This document shows, piece by piece, positions 43,396 through 51,670 of a stretch of DNA of 64,000 nucleotides. This stretch comes from a virus. The notes below the pieces were generated by a model. That model saw nothing but the letters and a program-made list of their open reading frames with translations. It was not told the origin of the DNA and did no database searches. The first letter of the stretch is position 1. Each line of letters opens with the position of its first letter. Location of the stretch: positions 26,968 to 90,967 of IMG/VR virus record IMGVR_UViG_3300022821_000014. One strand, given 5' to 3'. The translations under genes were made by a program, and so were the position numbers.

Positions 43396-44940
43396 ATGAA
43401 TAATCCAAAACTTACAATATTGATTGAGCGAATTGTTGACGAAGTCCTCAAAGAGGACCGAGCTGACATTTCTGCTGACTATGTTGCTTCTATAAAAAGC
43501 AAAGACCCAGAGCTGTATAATGACCTTATGCAGCATGCTGAGTTTGTCATCCAAGCTACGAAAAACAAGTATAAACCATCTGATAAACTTGTTACCATAC
43601 ATCGTCTGTTGAATTCGGATCCAAACCTTGACCCGAGATCTTCAGGAGATACACATGGTGTCCGCCTTTTTATCGACTACCTCGCACGTGAGGAAGGTAA
43701 GGATTCAGAGGACTCCAGAGAGTTTGCTGGCAAAGCTAAGCGATGGTATCAATCTACGATTGATGCTTTGCTCAAAAAAGTCTTCCAGGAATCAACTACT
43801 GAAAAGAAGCGTAAAGTGCTAAGTGAAGCAGTTAGAAAGCCTTTCAACATGGACCTGCCTAGGGATCTACTAACCTTGGCAGATATCTTCACCCTAAACA
43901 GCTTTCAGCTAGTTGTTGTGGGTGGAGCGGTTCGTGATGCTCTATTGGGTAAGGAACCAAAGGACTACGACGTTGCAACAAACGCACAGCCCGACGAGGT
44001 GTTGTCTATGTTGGCAGGGCACCCACAGTTCAAGACACTGGAAATCGGCAAATCCTTTGGTGTTATTAACGTAATCACTCCCGAAGGGAATGAATACGAA
44101 GTAGCTACCTATCGAAATGATATTGGAAGTGGACGTCGGCCTGATGCAGTTGAATTTACTACAATTGAGAACGACGTAAAGAGACGAGACCTTACAATCA
44201 ATGCACTCTTCTTTGACATTGCTGAGCAAGAGATCATCGATTATGTCGGCGGCATCAAAGATTTGGAGGCTGGGCGCATCCGAGCGGTTGGCGACGCCAA
44301 AGAAAGATTTGATGAGGACCCGCTTCGTATCCTACGTGCAATTAGGTTCTCAGCACGAATGGGTGCAGGGCTTGATGACAATACTGAAGAAGCTATCCGC
44401 AACGACAACACACTAAGAGGTGTCTCACCTGAGAGGGTTCGTGACGAGTTCCTCAAGTCAATCAAGACTGCCAGGTCAGTTCCAGCCCTGATGAGGCTTT
44501 ACGACAGTTTTGATCTCTGGGGACAAATCCTTCCAGGATTGAAAATCAACACGTGGTATCAAGAGACAAAAAACATTCCAGTGCTGCTTTCTTTACTTCT
44601 CCGTGAGAATCCTCCCAAGAGCCTGGGCAAAAAGATGAACAAGTTGAAATACAGTGTCGTTGAAACTCGTCAAATTATGTTTTTAACGATGTTCCAGGGT
44701 TTGACACCAGAAAACGCATATCAAATGAAGAAGCTGTGGAAATCAACCAGATTGACAGACCAGGATCTCGAAGAGTTCGCTAGGCTGAGTAACCACCCTA
44801 AAATGCAGCTTGTAAAGGCATTCAACCAGTACACACCTACGGTGGACGGGCAAGAACTGTTGGCACAGGGCTTCAAGGGTCGTGAGCTTGGACAGGAAAT
44901 TGAACGCAGAGAGATGGATCTGTTCAAAAGGCTTATCTAA
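43396..44940 (+). CDS. cca: CCA-adding tRNA nucleotidyltransferase with long N-terminal propeptide-like region
   Basis: 514 aa from ATG 43396. The catalytic domain starts near residue 145: VVVGGAVRDALLGKEPKDYD (metal-binding DxD), RRDLTINAL, EDPLRILRAIRFSARMG, then the helical tRNA-binding body. Residues 1-144 are extra: tag MNNPKLTILIERIVDEVLKE, a helical stretch, and VLSEAVRKPFN, whose LSE-A lies exactly before the catalytic domain. It adds or repairs 3' CCA; the phage tRNAs lack encoded CCA, so this enzyme matches the array. First plus-strand gene after the divergent switch. Confidence 0.92.
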   Translation: MNNPKLTILIERIVDEVLKEDRADISADYVASIKSKDPELYNDLMQHAEFVIQATKNKYKPSDKLVTIHRLLNSDPNLDPRSSGDTHGVRLFIDYLAREEGKDSEDSREFAGKAKRWYQSTIDALLKKVFQESTTEKKRKVLSEAVRKPFNMDLPRDLLTLADIFTLNSFQLVVVGGAVRDALLGKEPKDYDVATNAQPDEVLSMLAGHPQFKTLEIGKSFGVINVITPEGNEYEVATYRNDIGSGRRPDAVEFTTIENDVKRRDLTINALFFDIAEQEIIDYVGGIKDLEAGRIRAVGDAKERFDEDPLRILRAIRFSARMGAGLDDNTEEAIRNDNTLRGVSPERVRDEFLKSIKTARSVPALMRLYDSFDLWGQILPGLKINTWYQETKNIPVLLSLLLRENPPKSLGKKMNKLKYSVVETRQIMFLTMFQGLTPENAYQMKKLWKSTRLTDQDLEEFARLSNHPKMQLVKAFNQYTPTVDGQELLAQGFKGRELGQEIERREMDLFKRLI

Positions 44941-45158
44941 TGTTTGAAAACAACGAAACGGATGAGTCAGGTATAGGCGAAAAAATCGGTGCTAGAAAGA
45001 AGCTGATGTATTCAGCGAGGATTGCTCACCGTGAAGGCTTCGACCCAACGACTTGGAGGAATCATCCAGAAATTCAAAAAGTTTGTTCACGACATGGCCT
45101 CGACCCTGATATACTAAATCACATAGTCGCCTGGGTTTGGACTTTTGGACGACGGTAA
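44940..45158 (+). CDS. Small protein coupled to cca
   Basis: 72 aa, ATG overlapping the cca stop (TAATG). MFENNETDESGIGEKIGARK... contains IAHREGFDPTTWRNHPEIQ. Helical, no family recognised. Ends just before a tRNA-Ser gene. Confidence 0.6.
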   Translation: MFENNETDESGIGEKIGARKKLMYSARIAHREGFDPTTWRNHPEIQKVCSRHGLDPDILNHIVAWVWTFGRR

Positions 45159-45174
45159 CCTAGTTAGAAAACTC

Positions 45175-45264
45175 GGAGGGTAATGCGGCATGGGTGCTGT
45201 CACTGCCTCGAAAGCAGAGGGCTCGTCAGAGATGGCGAGTGGGGTTCAACTCCTCTGCCCTCCT
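45175..45264 (+). tRNA. tRNA-Ser (CGA)
   Basis: Acceptor GGAGGGT/GCCCTCC pairs over 7 bp, anticodon arm CTGC-CTCGAAA-GCAG, long variable arm GGCTCG...CGAGT, T arm with GGTTCAAC. No encoded CCA. Isolated from the main array, ~10 kb upstream of it but directly behind the CCA-adding enzyme operon. Confidence 0.8.
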
Positions 45265-45441
45265 TTTGGCAACAGAAACAAGATGGTTTCTAGGTCAATC
45301 AAACAACAACTTTGGCAGCAACAACTGCCTTTTGCTCGAAACGTACTATGACACAACTACAATCATTTCTTAAACATATCAATTCAGTACGCCACAACAG
45401 CGGCGTATCCGACATATGCAATTTGATTGGAGAATGCAACG

Positions 45442-46293
45442 ATGAGAGACGATTTCAAAAAAGTCCTGTGCGAGGAGCCACGTCGGCTCCGTAGGGGAGC
45501 CAAGGCACTCAACAAGCTGCCTGGCTACAAAAAGAAGGCCCAGAAAAACCGACGTGGGGACTACGGCGAGTGGAATTTCCCTAAAAAAGAATCAATGCGA
45601 GCCCGTGGTGGTTGGCATCGTGGCACCAAAGTTTTTGGTGAACACTTGGGTCCGCTCGTCCGCTTCCTTAGAAGCTCGGTGGGTCGTAAATGGGACGATG
45701 TTTATTCAGAGATTGCCAAAGTTTGCCCTAATAATAGTGCGGTGAGTGGTCATATTTACGAACACCTCTGGGGATATGTTGAAACTAAACCCGCCTTCGA
45801 GGACGGCAGGCCTTATGATTCTGCTTACGGATACAGCGGTATCCGCCATTATATTGTAGACCGTGGTCAAGATAATACCTTTTACGTTGACAAGGAAGGT
45901 CTCCTTTGCCGAGCACCGCTTTTGAAGCGTGTAAAGAACAAGGTACAGAACACAATACACAAGGCCAGTGGTAAGATTTATATCAAAGTAGAAGGCGTTT
46001 GGCACGAGGGGCTTTTTCGTCGCATTCCTAAAAAACAACCCAGGACTGTTGAATTTGAAGGGTACAATTACTATACATATAAGTTTGAGGTCATTGACCG
46101 ACCTGATTTCGACGATATTTTTGTCGGAATGGGCAGTTGGTGTTGGGGTCGCCTGGCCGAAAGAACCGAGAGAAAAATGCGCCTATGCTACAAAGTATAC
46201 GGCAAAAAGGTCCACTGCTACGACAAGGTAAAGCTGAGCCCTAAAGAACTCAAAAAACTCGGGCTTGTGAACAAAGAAGCTACTAAGACCTGA
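45442..46293 (+). CDS. Unknown basic protein
   Basis: 283 aa from ATG 45442 (GGAG upstream). MRDDFKKVLCEEPRRLRRGA, later RARGGWHRGTKVFGEHLGPL, GRKWDDVYSEIA and HIYEHLWGYV. I recognise this as a recurring unknown family in phages and bacteria but cannot give a function. Strongly basic, suggesting nucleic-acid contact. Confidence 0.75.
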   Translation: MRDDFKKVLCEEPRRLRRGAKALNKLPGYKKKAQKNRRGDYGEWNFPKKESMRARGGWHRGTKVFGEHLGPLVRFLRSSVGRKWDDVYSEIAKVCPNNSAVSGHIYEHLWGYVETKPAFEDGRPYDSAYGYSGIRHYIVDRGQDNTFYVDKEGLLCRAPLLKRVKNKVQNTIHKASGKIYIKVEGVWHEGLFRRIPKKQPRTVEFEGYNYYTYKFEVIDRPDFDDIFVGMGSWCWGRLAERTERKMRLCYKVYGKKVHCYDKVKLSPKELKKLGLVNKEATKT

Positions 46294-46351
46294 TTTAGTA
46301 TACGTGTTTAAATTGTCATTGAAGTGTGCTCTAGTTTAGAGAAGGTGTTGT

Positions 46352-46645
46352 GTGAACCATAAAAACAAGCTAGTTTCCTTTACTTTGGTATTGGGGTTGA
46401 TGATGAGCGGGTGCATTTCTAGTGCAGACACAGCTCGTACTACTGTAGAGCCGCAGACATCGGAAATGGCTGAACGGGTGTATGCGACCGAGGAATCGGA
46501 GTCGGCTGCTGAACGAAGTACTCCAGAGGAACCCTCACGAGAGACAACGACATCGGCCCGCAGAGAACCCTTGATTATTAGTGTTGTTACTGCTGGAGTT
46601 GTTATGTTCCTAACAGGGGCCATCATTACCGCAGGAGCCAATTAA
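46352..46645 (+). CDS. u-spanin-like lipoprotein
   Basis: 97 aa, GTG start with GAAGG upstream. Signal with lipobox LMMSGC, an acidic/Ser-Thr-rich periplasmic stretch, and a C-terminal membrane helix (LIISVVTAGVVMFLTGAII). Lipid anchor at one end and membrane helix at the other is the topology of unimolecular spanins. Function by topology only. Confidence 0.55.
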   Translation: MNHKNKLVSFTLVLGLMMSGCISSADTARTTVEPQTSEMAERVYATEESESAAERSTPEEPSRETTTSARREPLIISVVTAGVVMFLTGAIITAGAN

Positions 46646-46682
46646 AAAACATTTAGGGAATACATAGTAGTATACTTGACTA

Positions 46683-46877
46683 ATGACTGTATCTAGGAAA
46701 AATAAGTGTCAGACATGCGAAACTGTTCTCGTCCTGGACGAAAAGTATGATGCATATATGTGTTTGACTTGTAATGAGTGGGCCGAAGGTGCCTGCCCAG
46801 ATGAAGCTTGTGAGTTCTGTTCAGATAGGCCAAAAGCTCCACAAAAGATAGTAAGAGAGAGAAAAAAATGTCACTAA
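46683..46877 (+). CDS. Small zinc-ribbon protein
   Basis: 64 aa. CQTCETVLVLDEKYDAYMCLTC, then CPDEACEFC: eight cysteines in CxxC-type pairs, so one or two zinc sites. Basic C-terminus. Probably a small nucleic-acid- or RNA-polymerase-binding protein; inference. Confidence 0.65.
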   Translation: MTVSRKNKCQTCETVLVLDEKYDAYMCLTCNEWAEGACPDEACEFCSDRPKAPQKIVRERKKCH

Positions 46878-46951
46878 TATTTGAAATCCATTCTGCTGAA
46901 GGCAGCGATTTAAATAAGCTTGCACAAATCAGCTTGTTGGATTGGCTTTGA
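46868..46951 (+). pseudogene. 27-aa remnant resembling the N-terminus of the release-factor-like gene
   Basis: MSLIFEIHSAEGSDLNKLAQ... parallels LIVELRAAEGGNDSKDLIRV of the RF-like protein at 47180. It overlaps the end of the zinc-ribbon gene and stops after 27 codons. May be a leftover of a duplicated or replaced RF gene, or a leader peptide. Confidence 0.35.
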
Positions 46952-46964
46952 CCTTTCTCTTCCA

Positions 46965-47102
46965 TCAATAGTTACAAGCCTTGCAAGTCATGCGCTGGGC
47001 TTGTTTGATGCCAGTGCGCCCACAATAAATTCCATTGCGGAAAGTTTCTTCACTGAAACATTTCGAACACGGAATTTGTTTTTGCCTGGTTGTAAGTTCC
47101 AT
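46965..47102 (-). CDS. Small zinc-finger protein on the opposite strand
   Basis: 45 aa, ATG 47102 with AAGGGAG 6 nt upstream. IPCSKCFSEETFRNGIYC...MTCKACNY gives CxxC...CxxC, as in the zinc ribbons at the start of some transposases and regulators. The only minus-strand gene in the 43.4-64 kb region. Function unknown. Confidence 0.55.
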   Translation of the reverse strand: MELTTRQKQIPCSKCFSEETFRNGIYCGRTGIKQAQRMTCKACNY

Positions 47103-47179
47103 TTCAATCTCCCTTAGCTGGATAGTTTGTGGTCATAGCAAACATAGATTATCTACAACAAAATAAACAGGAGAATGAA

Positions 47180-47863
47180 ATGAAAGAGAAATTGATAGTA
47201 GAGCTTCGAGCAGCCGAGGGTGGTAATGACTCGAAGGATTTGATTAGGGTTCAGTTTGGTATTTATTTGAAGGCGTGTAAATATCAAAAATTTGAGGCAG
47301 AGATTATCAGGACTGATGACGCCATCATTATCTTTTCGGTGAGAGGTAAGGGGGCCTGGGGCTTTTTTAAGGGAGAGGCTGGCGGTTTGCGCTGGCAACG
47401 AGTTCCTCCAAGTGAAAAACGGGGGCGTGTACAGACAAGTACCATTACGGTAGCTGTGCTCCCTGAGCCAAAGCGCCATGAGATTCACATTGACCCAAAG
47501 GACTTGAATGAAAAATTCACCTTTGGTTCTGGCGCAGGCGGACAACACCGTAATAAAAATGCGACTGCGGTGCAACTTACTCATATTCCTTCAGGGCTCT
47601 CTGTCCGTGCCGAAAGCGAAAAGAGCCAAAAGCAGAACAGGGAGAATGCTCTTGCTTTACTAAGAGCCAAGCTCCTAGAGCGGAAGAAAAACAAAGCAAA
47701 TGAAGCTCGGTTCAGGATGAGACAGGAACAAGTGGGGTCTGGTATGCGAGGTGACAAAGTTCGTACTATTAGAGTTCGGCACAATCAAGTTATAGACCAT
47801 GAATCGGGCAAGCAGATCACGTATAAGGATTACTCACGTGGTAAGCTCTGGGGTTTAAAATAA
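47180..47863 (+). CDS. Class I release-factor-like protein with altered codon-recognition tripeptide
   Basis: 227 aa (AGGAG upstream of ATG 47180). Domains 2/3 of RF1/RF2 are present: GGLRWQRVPPSEKRGRVQTS, GAGGQHRNKNATAVQLTHI with the GGQ peptidyl-hydrolysis loop. RF domain 1 is missing. The stop-codon-reading tripeptide position (PxT in RF1, SPF in RF2) reads PPS. It may release stalled or damaged ribosomes, like the short RF-H/ArfB-type factors, rather than read normal stops. Confidence 0.8.
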   Translation: MKEKLIVELRAAEGGNDSKDLIRVQFGIYLKACKYQKFEAEIIRTDDAIIIFSVRGKGAWGFFKGEAGGLRWQRVPPSEKRGRVQTSTITVAVLPEPKRHEIHIDPKDLNEKFTFGSGAGGQHRNKNATAVQLTHIPSGLSVRAESEKSQKQNRENALALLRAKLLERKKNKANEARFRMRQEQVGSGMRGDKVRTIRVRHNQVIDHESGKQITYKDYSRGKLWGLK

Positions 47864-47898
47864 TTCTATAGTGTGAGACACTACAATCATGAGGGAAG

Positions 47899-48126
47899 AT
47901 GCCATATCGTAAACCAGCAGTACAAACGAGAGATGCTGTGAAGATAACTTACGAACTAACAAATAATGAGGCTAAAAAAGCTATCATGAATTTTTTGATT
48001 GAAAATGGTAAGATACCTGGCGAGGTTGCTGGTAAAAATGTTTATATCGCAACTAGCAGCCATTTGACAAAAGGCGGTGGGACATACAACACTTGCAAGG
48101 TTGTAATTGAACAAGAAACTTTTTAG
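47899..48126 (+). CDS. Unknown small protein
   Basis: 75 aa, MPYRKPAVQTRDAVKITYEL... with IMNFLIENGKIPGEV and HLTKGGGTYNTCKVV. GAGGGAAG-type ribosome-binding site upstream. No family recognised. Confidence 0.6.
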   Translation: MPYRKPAVQTRDAVKITYELTNNEAKKAIMNFLIENGKIPGEVAGKNVYIATSSHLTKGGGTYNTCKVVIEQETF

Positions 48127-48158
48127 GTTTTAAAGGATATTTATCTATTTGGTGGAAG

Positions 48159-48431
48159 ATGAATCAGGATGATGTTTTTGGGTATCCGTCGATACCAACC
48201 AGTTGCCAGCTGAATAGCATAGTCAATCGTCGGGTTCGTGTGATGATATCCAAACCATTAGCCTATTCAAGCAAGTTTGTTTTGCAATTCTCGGGAGAGG
48301 CAGGGGTGATTATTGCTCACACACCCTGTATGCCTGGCATAACTGAACTACTAGCCACTTGGTATTTTACACCTGATAGTGGTATTGGCCTAGTGATACC
48401 GATAGATCCGATGGACGTAGTTTTCATCTGA
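48159..48431 (+). CDS. Unknown small protein
   Basis: 90 aa, MNQDDVFGYPSIPTSCQLNS... with beta-rich RVRVMISKPLAYSSKFVLQF and LATWYFTPDSGIG. No family recognised; fits the run of short plus-strand genes. Confidence 0.6.
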   Translation: MNQDDVFGYPSIPTSCQLNSIVNRRVRVMISKPLAYSSKFVLQFSGEAGVIIAHTPCMPGITELLATWYFTPDSGIGLVIPIDPMDVVFI

Positions 48432-48443
48432 TGGATAACAATA

Positions 48444-48641
48444 ATGATGAAGTTCCTAAAGCCTGAGATGATGTACAAAGTGGGTATTGTGGGTGCCTGT
48501 GCCGACGCTATTTTTGCCTTAGGAACATGGGTCATCGGCCTCCCTCCTGCCTTTTCAGAAATTTTCATTGTCGCTGGTTTGTGCTTCCTTTTCAGCGCAG
48601 TGGCAAACTGGTCGATAGTGAAAATCCAAAATAAGAAATAG
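48444..48641 (+). CDS. Small two-helix membrane protein
   Basis: 65 aa. Hydrophobic segments around VGIVGACADAIFALGTWVI and IFIVAGLCFLFSAVANWSI, basic tail KIQNKK. Could be a holin-like or accessory membrane protein near the spanin and transglycosylase genes; no direct evidence. Confidence 0.55.
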   Translation: MMKFLKPEMMYKVGIVGACADAIFALGTWVIGLPPAFSEIFIVAGLCFLFSAVANWSIVKIQNKK

Positions 48642-48657
48642 GTAACATACTGATTAT

Positions 48658-48933
48658 ATGAAGTTGCGAACCTATAAGGTACACATGCGCAAAGCTTGCT
48701 TGTTCTATACAAATAAGCTCTACGAAAAACATTTGGGACGACCACTTACACCAGCAGTTTGTGAGTTAATTCTACAAGACCTGACCGCTCTTCAAAACCA
48801 AATGAAGCAAAAGGAAAGTAACACAGTTTGGCAGGTTCCTGTTGGCCTGATGTTTGATTTTGAACAAAGCCAATTTGAAGTTGTGGTTTCTGATGAAGAA
48901 AATGTTCTTTATCTTGATTTCGACCAGCCATAA
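48658..48933 (+). CDS. Unknown small protein
   Basis: 91 aa, MKLRTYKVHMRKACLFYTNK... with helical CELILQDLTALQNQMKQ and an acidic beta end (VVVSDEENVLYLDFD). Function unknown. Confidence 0.55.
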   Translation: MKLRTYKVHMRKACLFYTNKLYEKHLGRPLTPAVCELILQDLTALQNQMKQKESNTVWQVPVGLMFDFEQSQFEVVVSDEENVLYLDFDQP

Positions 48934-48994
48934 GAACAGGGTATAAAATTGATTTCAGGTGCGTTAGGTTAAATTGACGCATTCTGGAGAACAA

Positions 48995-49750
48995 ATGAAT
49001 AAAAATAAGACAATTACAACAGTGACCATCTTCCTATTCCTAGGCGTGGTCCTTTTGTTTATTGGTGCCCTACTTCCCCATGTAGAGGCACAACAATTCT
49101 ATGACCCAACTTACACCCCTGATATAAATGCACAAGGTTCACCAAGATCTGCATTGGACAATCAGAGAGTGCTCTTGATTGGAGACTCTCACGTAGCAGG
49201 GCCACCAGGCGTAGCGCTCGGCAATCACCTTACAGCCGCTGGTGCGACATATTATGCTCGTGCAGGCCAGGTTGGTTGGGGTGTTACGAACTGGTATTTG
49301 CATCGACGTGAAGCGAACAACCTAATTCAGCGGCACCACCCTACACTTCTTATCCTTATACTTGGAGGCAATGATTGGAGCCGTGTTGGTAATGAAGATT
49401 ATCGCAACACAGTACACGATTTCTGGAGGGAGGTTCACAATAGTACCCACAGGAGTGCACCTGAAGACTCAATGGTTTCCACTTGCTGGATTGAACCCCC
49501 TAACATTCTAGGTCGTCGAGCCGCCGAACTTCAGCCACGCAGAGATGAGGTTGCAGAAGTAATTCGCTCTGTAGTTTTCTTTAATCACTTCGTCAGGTCA
49601 AGCGACCTAACAAATACTAGAACGGGTCGAGCCCGAGATGGGATACACTTTACGCCGAGCGGCGCAAACGACTGGATACGACAGACTATTCCCCGCCTTG
49701 AGGCATGTGTCGAAAGACAACACCCAAACATTAGGCAGTTAAGTGAATAG
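48995..49750 (+). CDS. Secreted or membrane-anchored SGNH hydrolase
   Basis: 251 aa from ATG 48995 (GGAGA upstream). An N-terminal hydrophobic segment (IFLFLGVVLLFIGALLPHVEA) exports the protein. SGNH blocks: LLIGDSHVAG (Ser), GGND, and DGIHFTPSGAN (Asp-His). It hydrolyses esters, possibly de-O-acetylating envelope polysaccharide or peptidoglycan. Overlaps the transglycosylase gene, suggesting joint action at the cell wall. Confidence 0.8.
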   Translation: MNKNKTITTVTIFLFLGVVLLFIGALLPHVEAQQFYDPTYTPDINAQGSPRSALDNQRVLLIGDSHVAGPPGVALGNHLTAAGATYYARAGQVGWGVTNWYLHRREANNLIQRHHPTLLILILGGNDWSRVGNEDYRNTVHDFWREVHNSTHRSAPEDSMVSTCWIEPPNILGRRAAELQPRRDEVAEVIRSVVFFNHFVRSSDLTNTRTGRARDGIHFTPSGANDWIRQTIPRLEACVERQHPNIRQLSE

Positions 49751-50567
49751 GTTTTTGGTTGTATGCGTTCTACTAATAATGACGTCTATTCCGTTGGTTT
49801 CACAGGCTCAGACCTCTGAAGAAGTAGGGCAGGAAGTAATTGAGCCTAACCTAGCTCCATTCCCAGGTGAGTCTCAAGGCGATCGAGCCCTGATGACCCA
49901 CGTTATCTTGAATAGGCTGACAATCTGGGTCCGACCCAGGGATGGCAGTAGAGTCTATATACCTGGGTGTCGCTCTTTGCGATTTGGTTGTGAGGTACAG
50001 GTTGCAGAATTTGTGAAGTATATTTGGGATGAGTCTGAAAGACAAAACTTCAACCCCTGGTTGGTAGCTGGCATAGCCTGGCATGAATCAAGGTTTAACC
50101 CATTCGCCCAGTCTTCTCAGCACGCTTACGGGATACTGCAAATACTTCAAAGGTCTGCCTGGTCGGAGGGCCTACCCTTTGTTAGACAAAGGTGGTTCAG
50201 GGAGAACACATGTAGAAGAGAGCTTGGCTCATGCCAGCAACCCGTAGTTGAAAGATCTATATACTGGCTTCGACGTTCTATTGCACAGTGCGGCTCTATT
50301 CAAAGAGGTCTAAGGATGTATAACTCTGGCCAGTGTACTGGCACATTGAGGTATGCAAGAATTGTGTACAGGTACAGGGACCTTATAGTAGCTGAGGCAG
50401 AGTCCATCAGACAAAACGGCTACATCGATCCCGTGCACCCGAATGAGGGCCCTGTTTATTTCGCTGATGATGATTGTGCTGAACCCACTTTGGAGGAATA
50501 CCTTTGTGAAAGGGGTCAGGCTCCTTGCGATACAGAAGGTGTCCGTAGCAACTGCGTTGGTGAATAG
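49743..50567 (+). CDS. Exported lytic transglycosylase (SLT-like)
   Basis: 274 aa, GTG start overlapping the SGNH gene stop. Signal peptide to SQAQT. Catalytic region WLVAGIAWHESRFNPFAQSS then HAYGILQI, the usual E...G.mQ pattern of SLT domains. Cleaves peptidoglycan glycan strands in the periplasm. Cys-rich C-terminus. A paralogue follows 1 nt later. Confidence 0.8.
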   Translation: MNRFLVVCVLLIMTSIPLVSQAQTSEEVGQEVIEPNLAPFPGESQGDRALMTHVILNRLTIWVRPRDGSRVYIPGCRSLRFGCEVQVAEFVKYIWDESERQNFNPWLVAGIAWHESRFNPFAQSSQHAYGILQILQRSAWSEGLPFVRQRWFRENTCRRELGSCQQPVVERSIYWLRRSIAQCGSIQRGLRMYNSGQCTGTLRYARIVYRYRDLIVAEAESIRQNGYIDPVHPNEGPVYFADDDCAEPTLEEYLCERGQAPCDTEGVRSNCVGE

Positions 50568-50568
50568 C

Positions 50569-51228
50569 ATGAAATACATTTCCATCATCCTTACGGTTTT
50601 CTTGACTTTTACATCTAGTGCCTTTGCACAGGTTGTTGATGGAGATGACCCATATGGCTGGAACGAACGCTACAAGGCTAAACAGGTGGTTTTGAACAAT
50701 CTGTCATATGGCAACGGCAGGTATGCGAGGGCATGTCGTGAGGATATAACCCCAATGGGCTGTGAGAGAAGAGTCAGTTCACTCGTCGACTCCATCTTTA
50801 CCTCTTCCTTGAGGCACGAGGTGGATCCCTGGGTAATGATAGCACTTGCTTTTGAGACAACCCATTTCAACCCATTCTACATAGGGAACGATGGATTCAC
50901 AGGTATTATGGGCGTTCCACTTGAGCATACTTTCCGTAGACATGAGCCATTTTTCACCAATGCTGCCTACCGTGAAAGTTGTAGGGCAGAATTAGATGCT
51001 TGTCAAGTCGAGTCCATTGAACACAGTATTGCTCGTGTAGCAGAAACCATGAGAGTTCATGAGATATCACCTTCATTAGCGTTGCAGAGGTATTCTGGGA
51101 TGGAACTCCAAAGCTCAAGAGCTGTCTTCTCCAGGCATGTCTTGAGGAGGGCTCGTAGTTTTCGTTCTGAGGCTCTGGATATCGACGATTTTGATATTTG
51201 CCAAGCTCATCCAATGATTTGTGACTAA
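50569..51228 (+). CDS. Second exported transglycosylase-like protein
   Basis: 219 aa, signal peptide MKYISIILTVFLTFTSSAFA. Parallels the upstream gene: WVMIALAFETTHFNPFYIGN then FTGIMGV, keeping the candidate catalytic Glu (AFET). The active-site surroundings are more divergent, so it may be inactive or have another role, for example as a binding partner. Confidence 0.65.
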   Translation: MKYISIILTVFLTFTSSAFAQVVDGDDPYGWNERYKAKQVVLNNLSYGNGRYARACREDITPMGCERRVSSLVDSIFTSSLRHEVDPWVMIALAFETTHFNPFYIGNDGFTGIMGVPLEHTFRRHEPFFTNAAYRESCRAELDACQVESIEHSIARVAETMRVHEISPSLALQRYSGMELQSSRAVFSRHVLRRARSFRSEALDIDDFDICQAHPMICD

Positions 51229-51295
51229 TAAACCAGTTCTGGGTTACTGTCTGTCGTTTCCTTTTTTGCCTGATACTTATGGCCAGAGGTAGAAC

Positions 51296-51580
51296 ATGGG
51301 TTGGATCAAAAATTCTAAAGGAGAGCCAAGTGCATCACTAACAATGTCACTTGTTGCTTTCATCGCAGTAACCACCTGGCTTATAACTTGGTTGGTAGCT
51401 ACACCTTTTGGTGCCCCTGTACCCACATTTGAGGCAGCCACCGCCATGGCGTACCTTTCCCCGATACTGGCACTCTACTTTGGTAGGCGTTGGACATCCG
51501 ATAACGGGGAAGTGACAGCCGAAGGTGTTGGCGAGCAGCACATAAACAGCAATTCGAGCGTCGACGAGACGAAAAGCTAG
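51296..51580 (+). CDS. Small membrane protein, possible holin
   Basis: 94 aa. Two hydrophobic segments (SLTMSLVAFIAVTTWLITWL; AATAMAYLSPILALYFG), hydrophilic acidic C-terminus. Position after SGNH and transglycosylase genes makes a holin plausible. Assignment by topology and context. Confidence 0.5.
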   Translation: MGWIKNSKGEPSASLTMSLVAFIAVTTWLITWLVATPFGAPVPTFEAATAMAYLSPILALYFGRRWTSDNGEVTAEGVGEQHINSNSSVDETKS

Positions 51581-51606
51581 CAAAAACGACGATTTCTGAA
51601 ATAGGG

Positions 51607-51635
51607 TTCACATACTACCCAACATCTGGTATAAT
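51607..51635 (+). promoter_or_regulatory. Sigma70-type promoter TTCACA-N17-TATAAT
   Basis: TTCACA at 51607-51612, 17-nt spacer, TATAAT at 51630-51635; 36 nt before the sigma-region-4-like gene. First of six similar boxes in 51.6-57 kb. Confidence 0.75.
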
Positions 51636-51670
51636 GAAGACCAGGCCTAAGGGAATAAGGATTAATAAAT

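Noticed and set aside
47180-47863. Stop-codon reassignment in this phage
   Set aside because: TAA, TAG and TGA all end well-supported genes here, and no tRNA with anticodon CTA, TTA or TCA was found.
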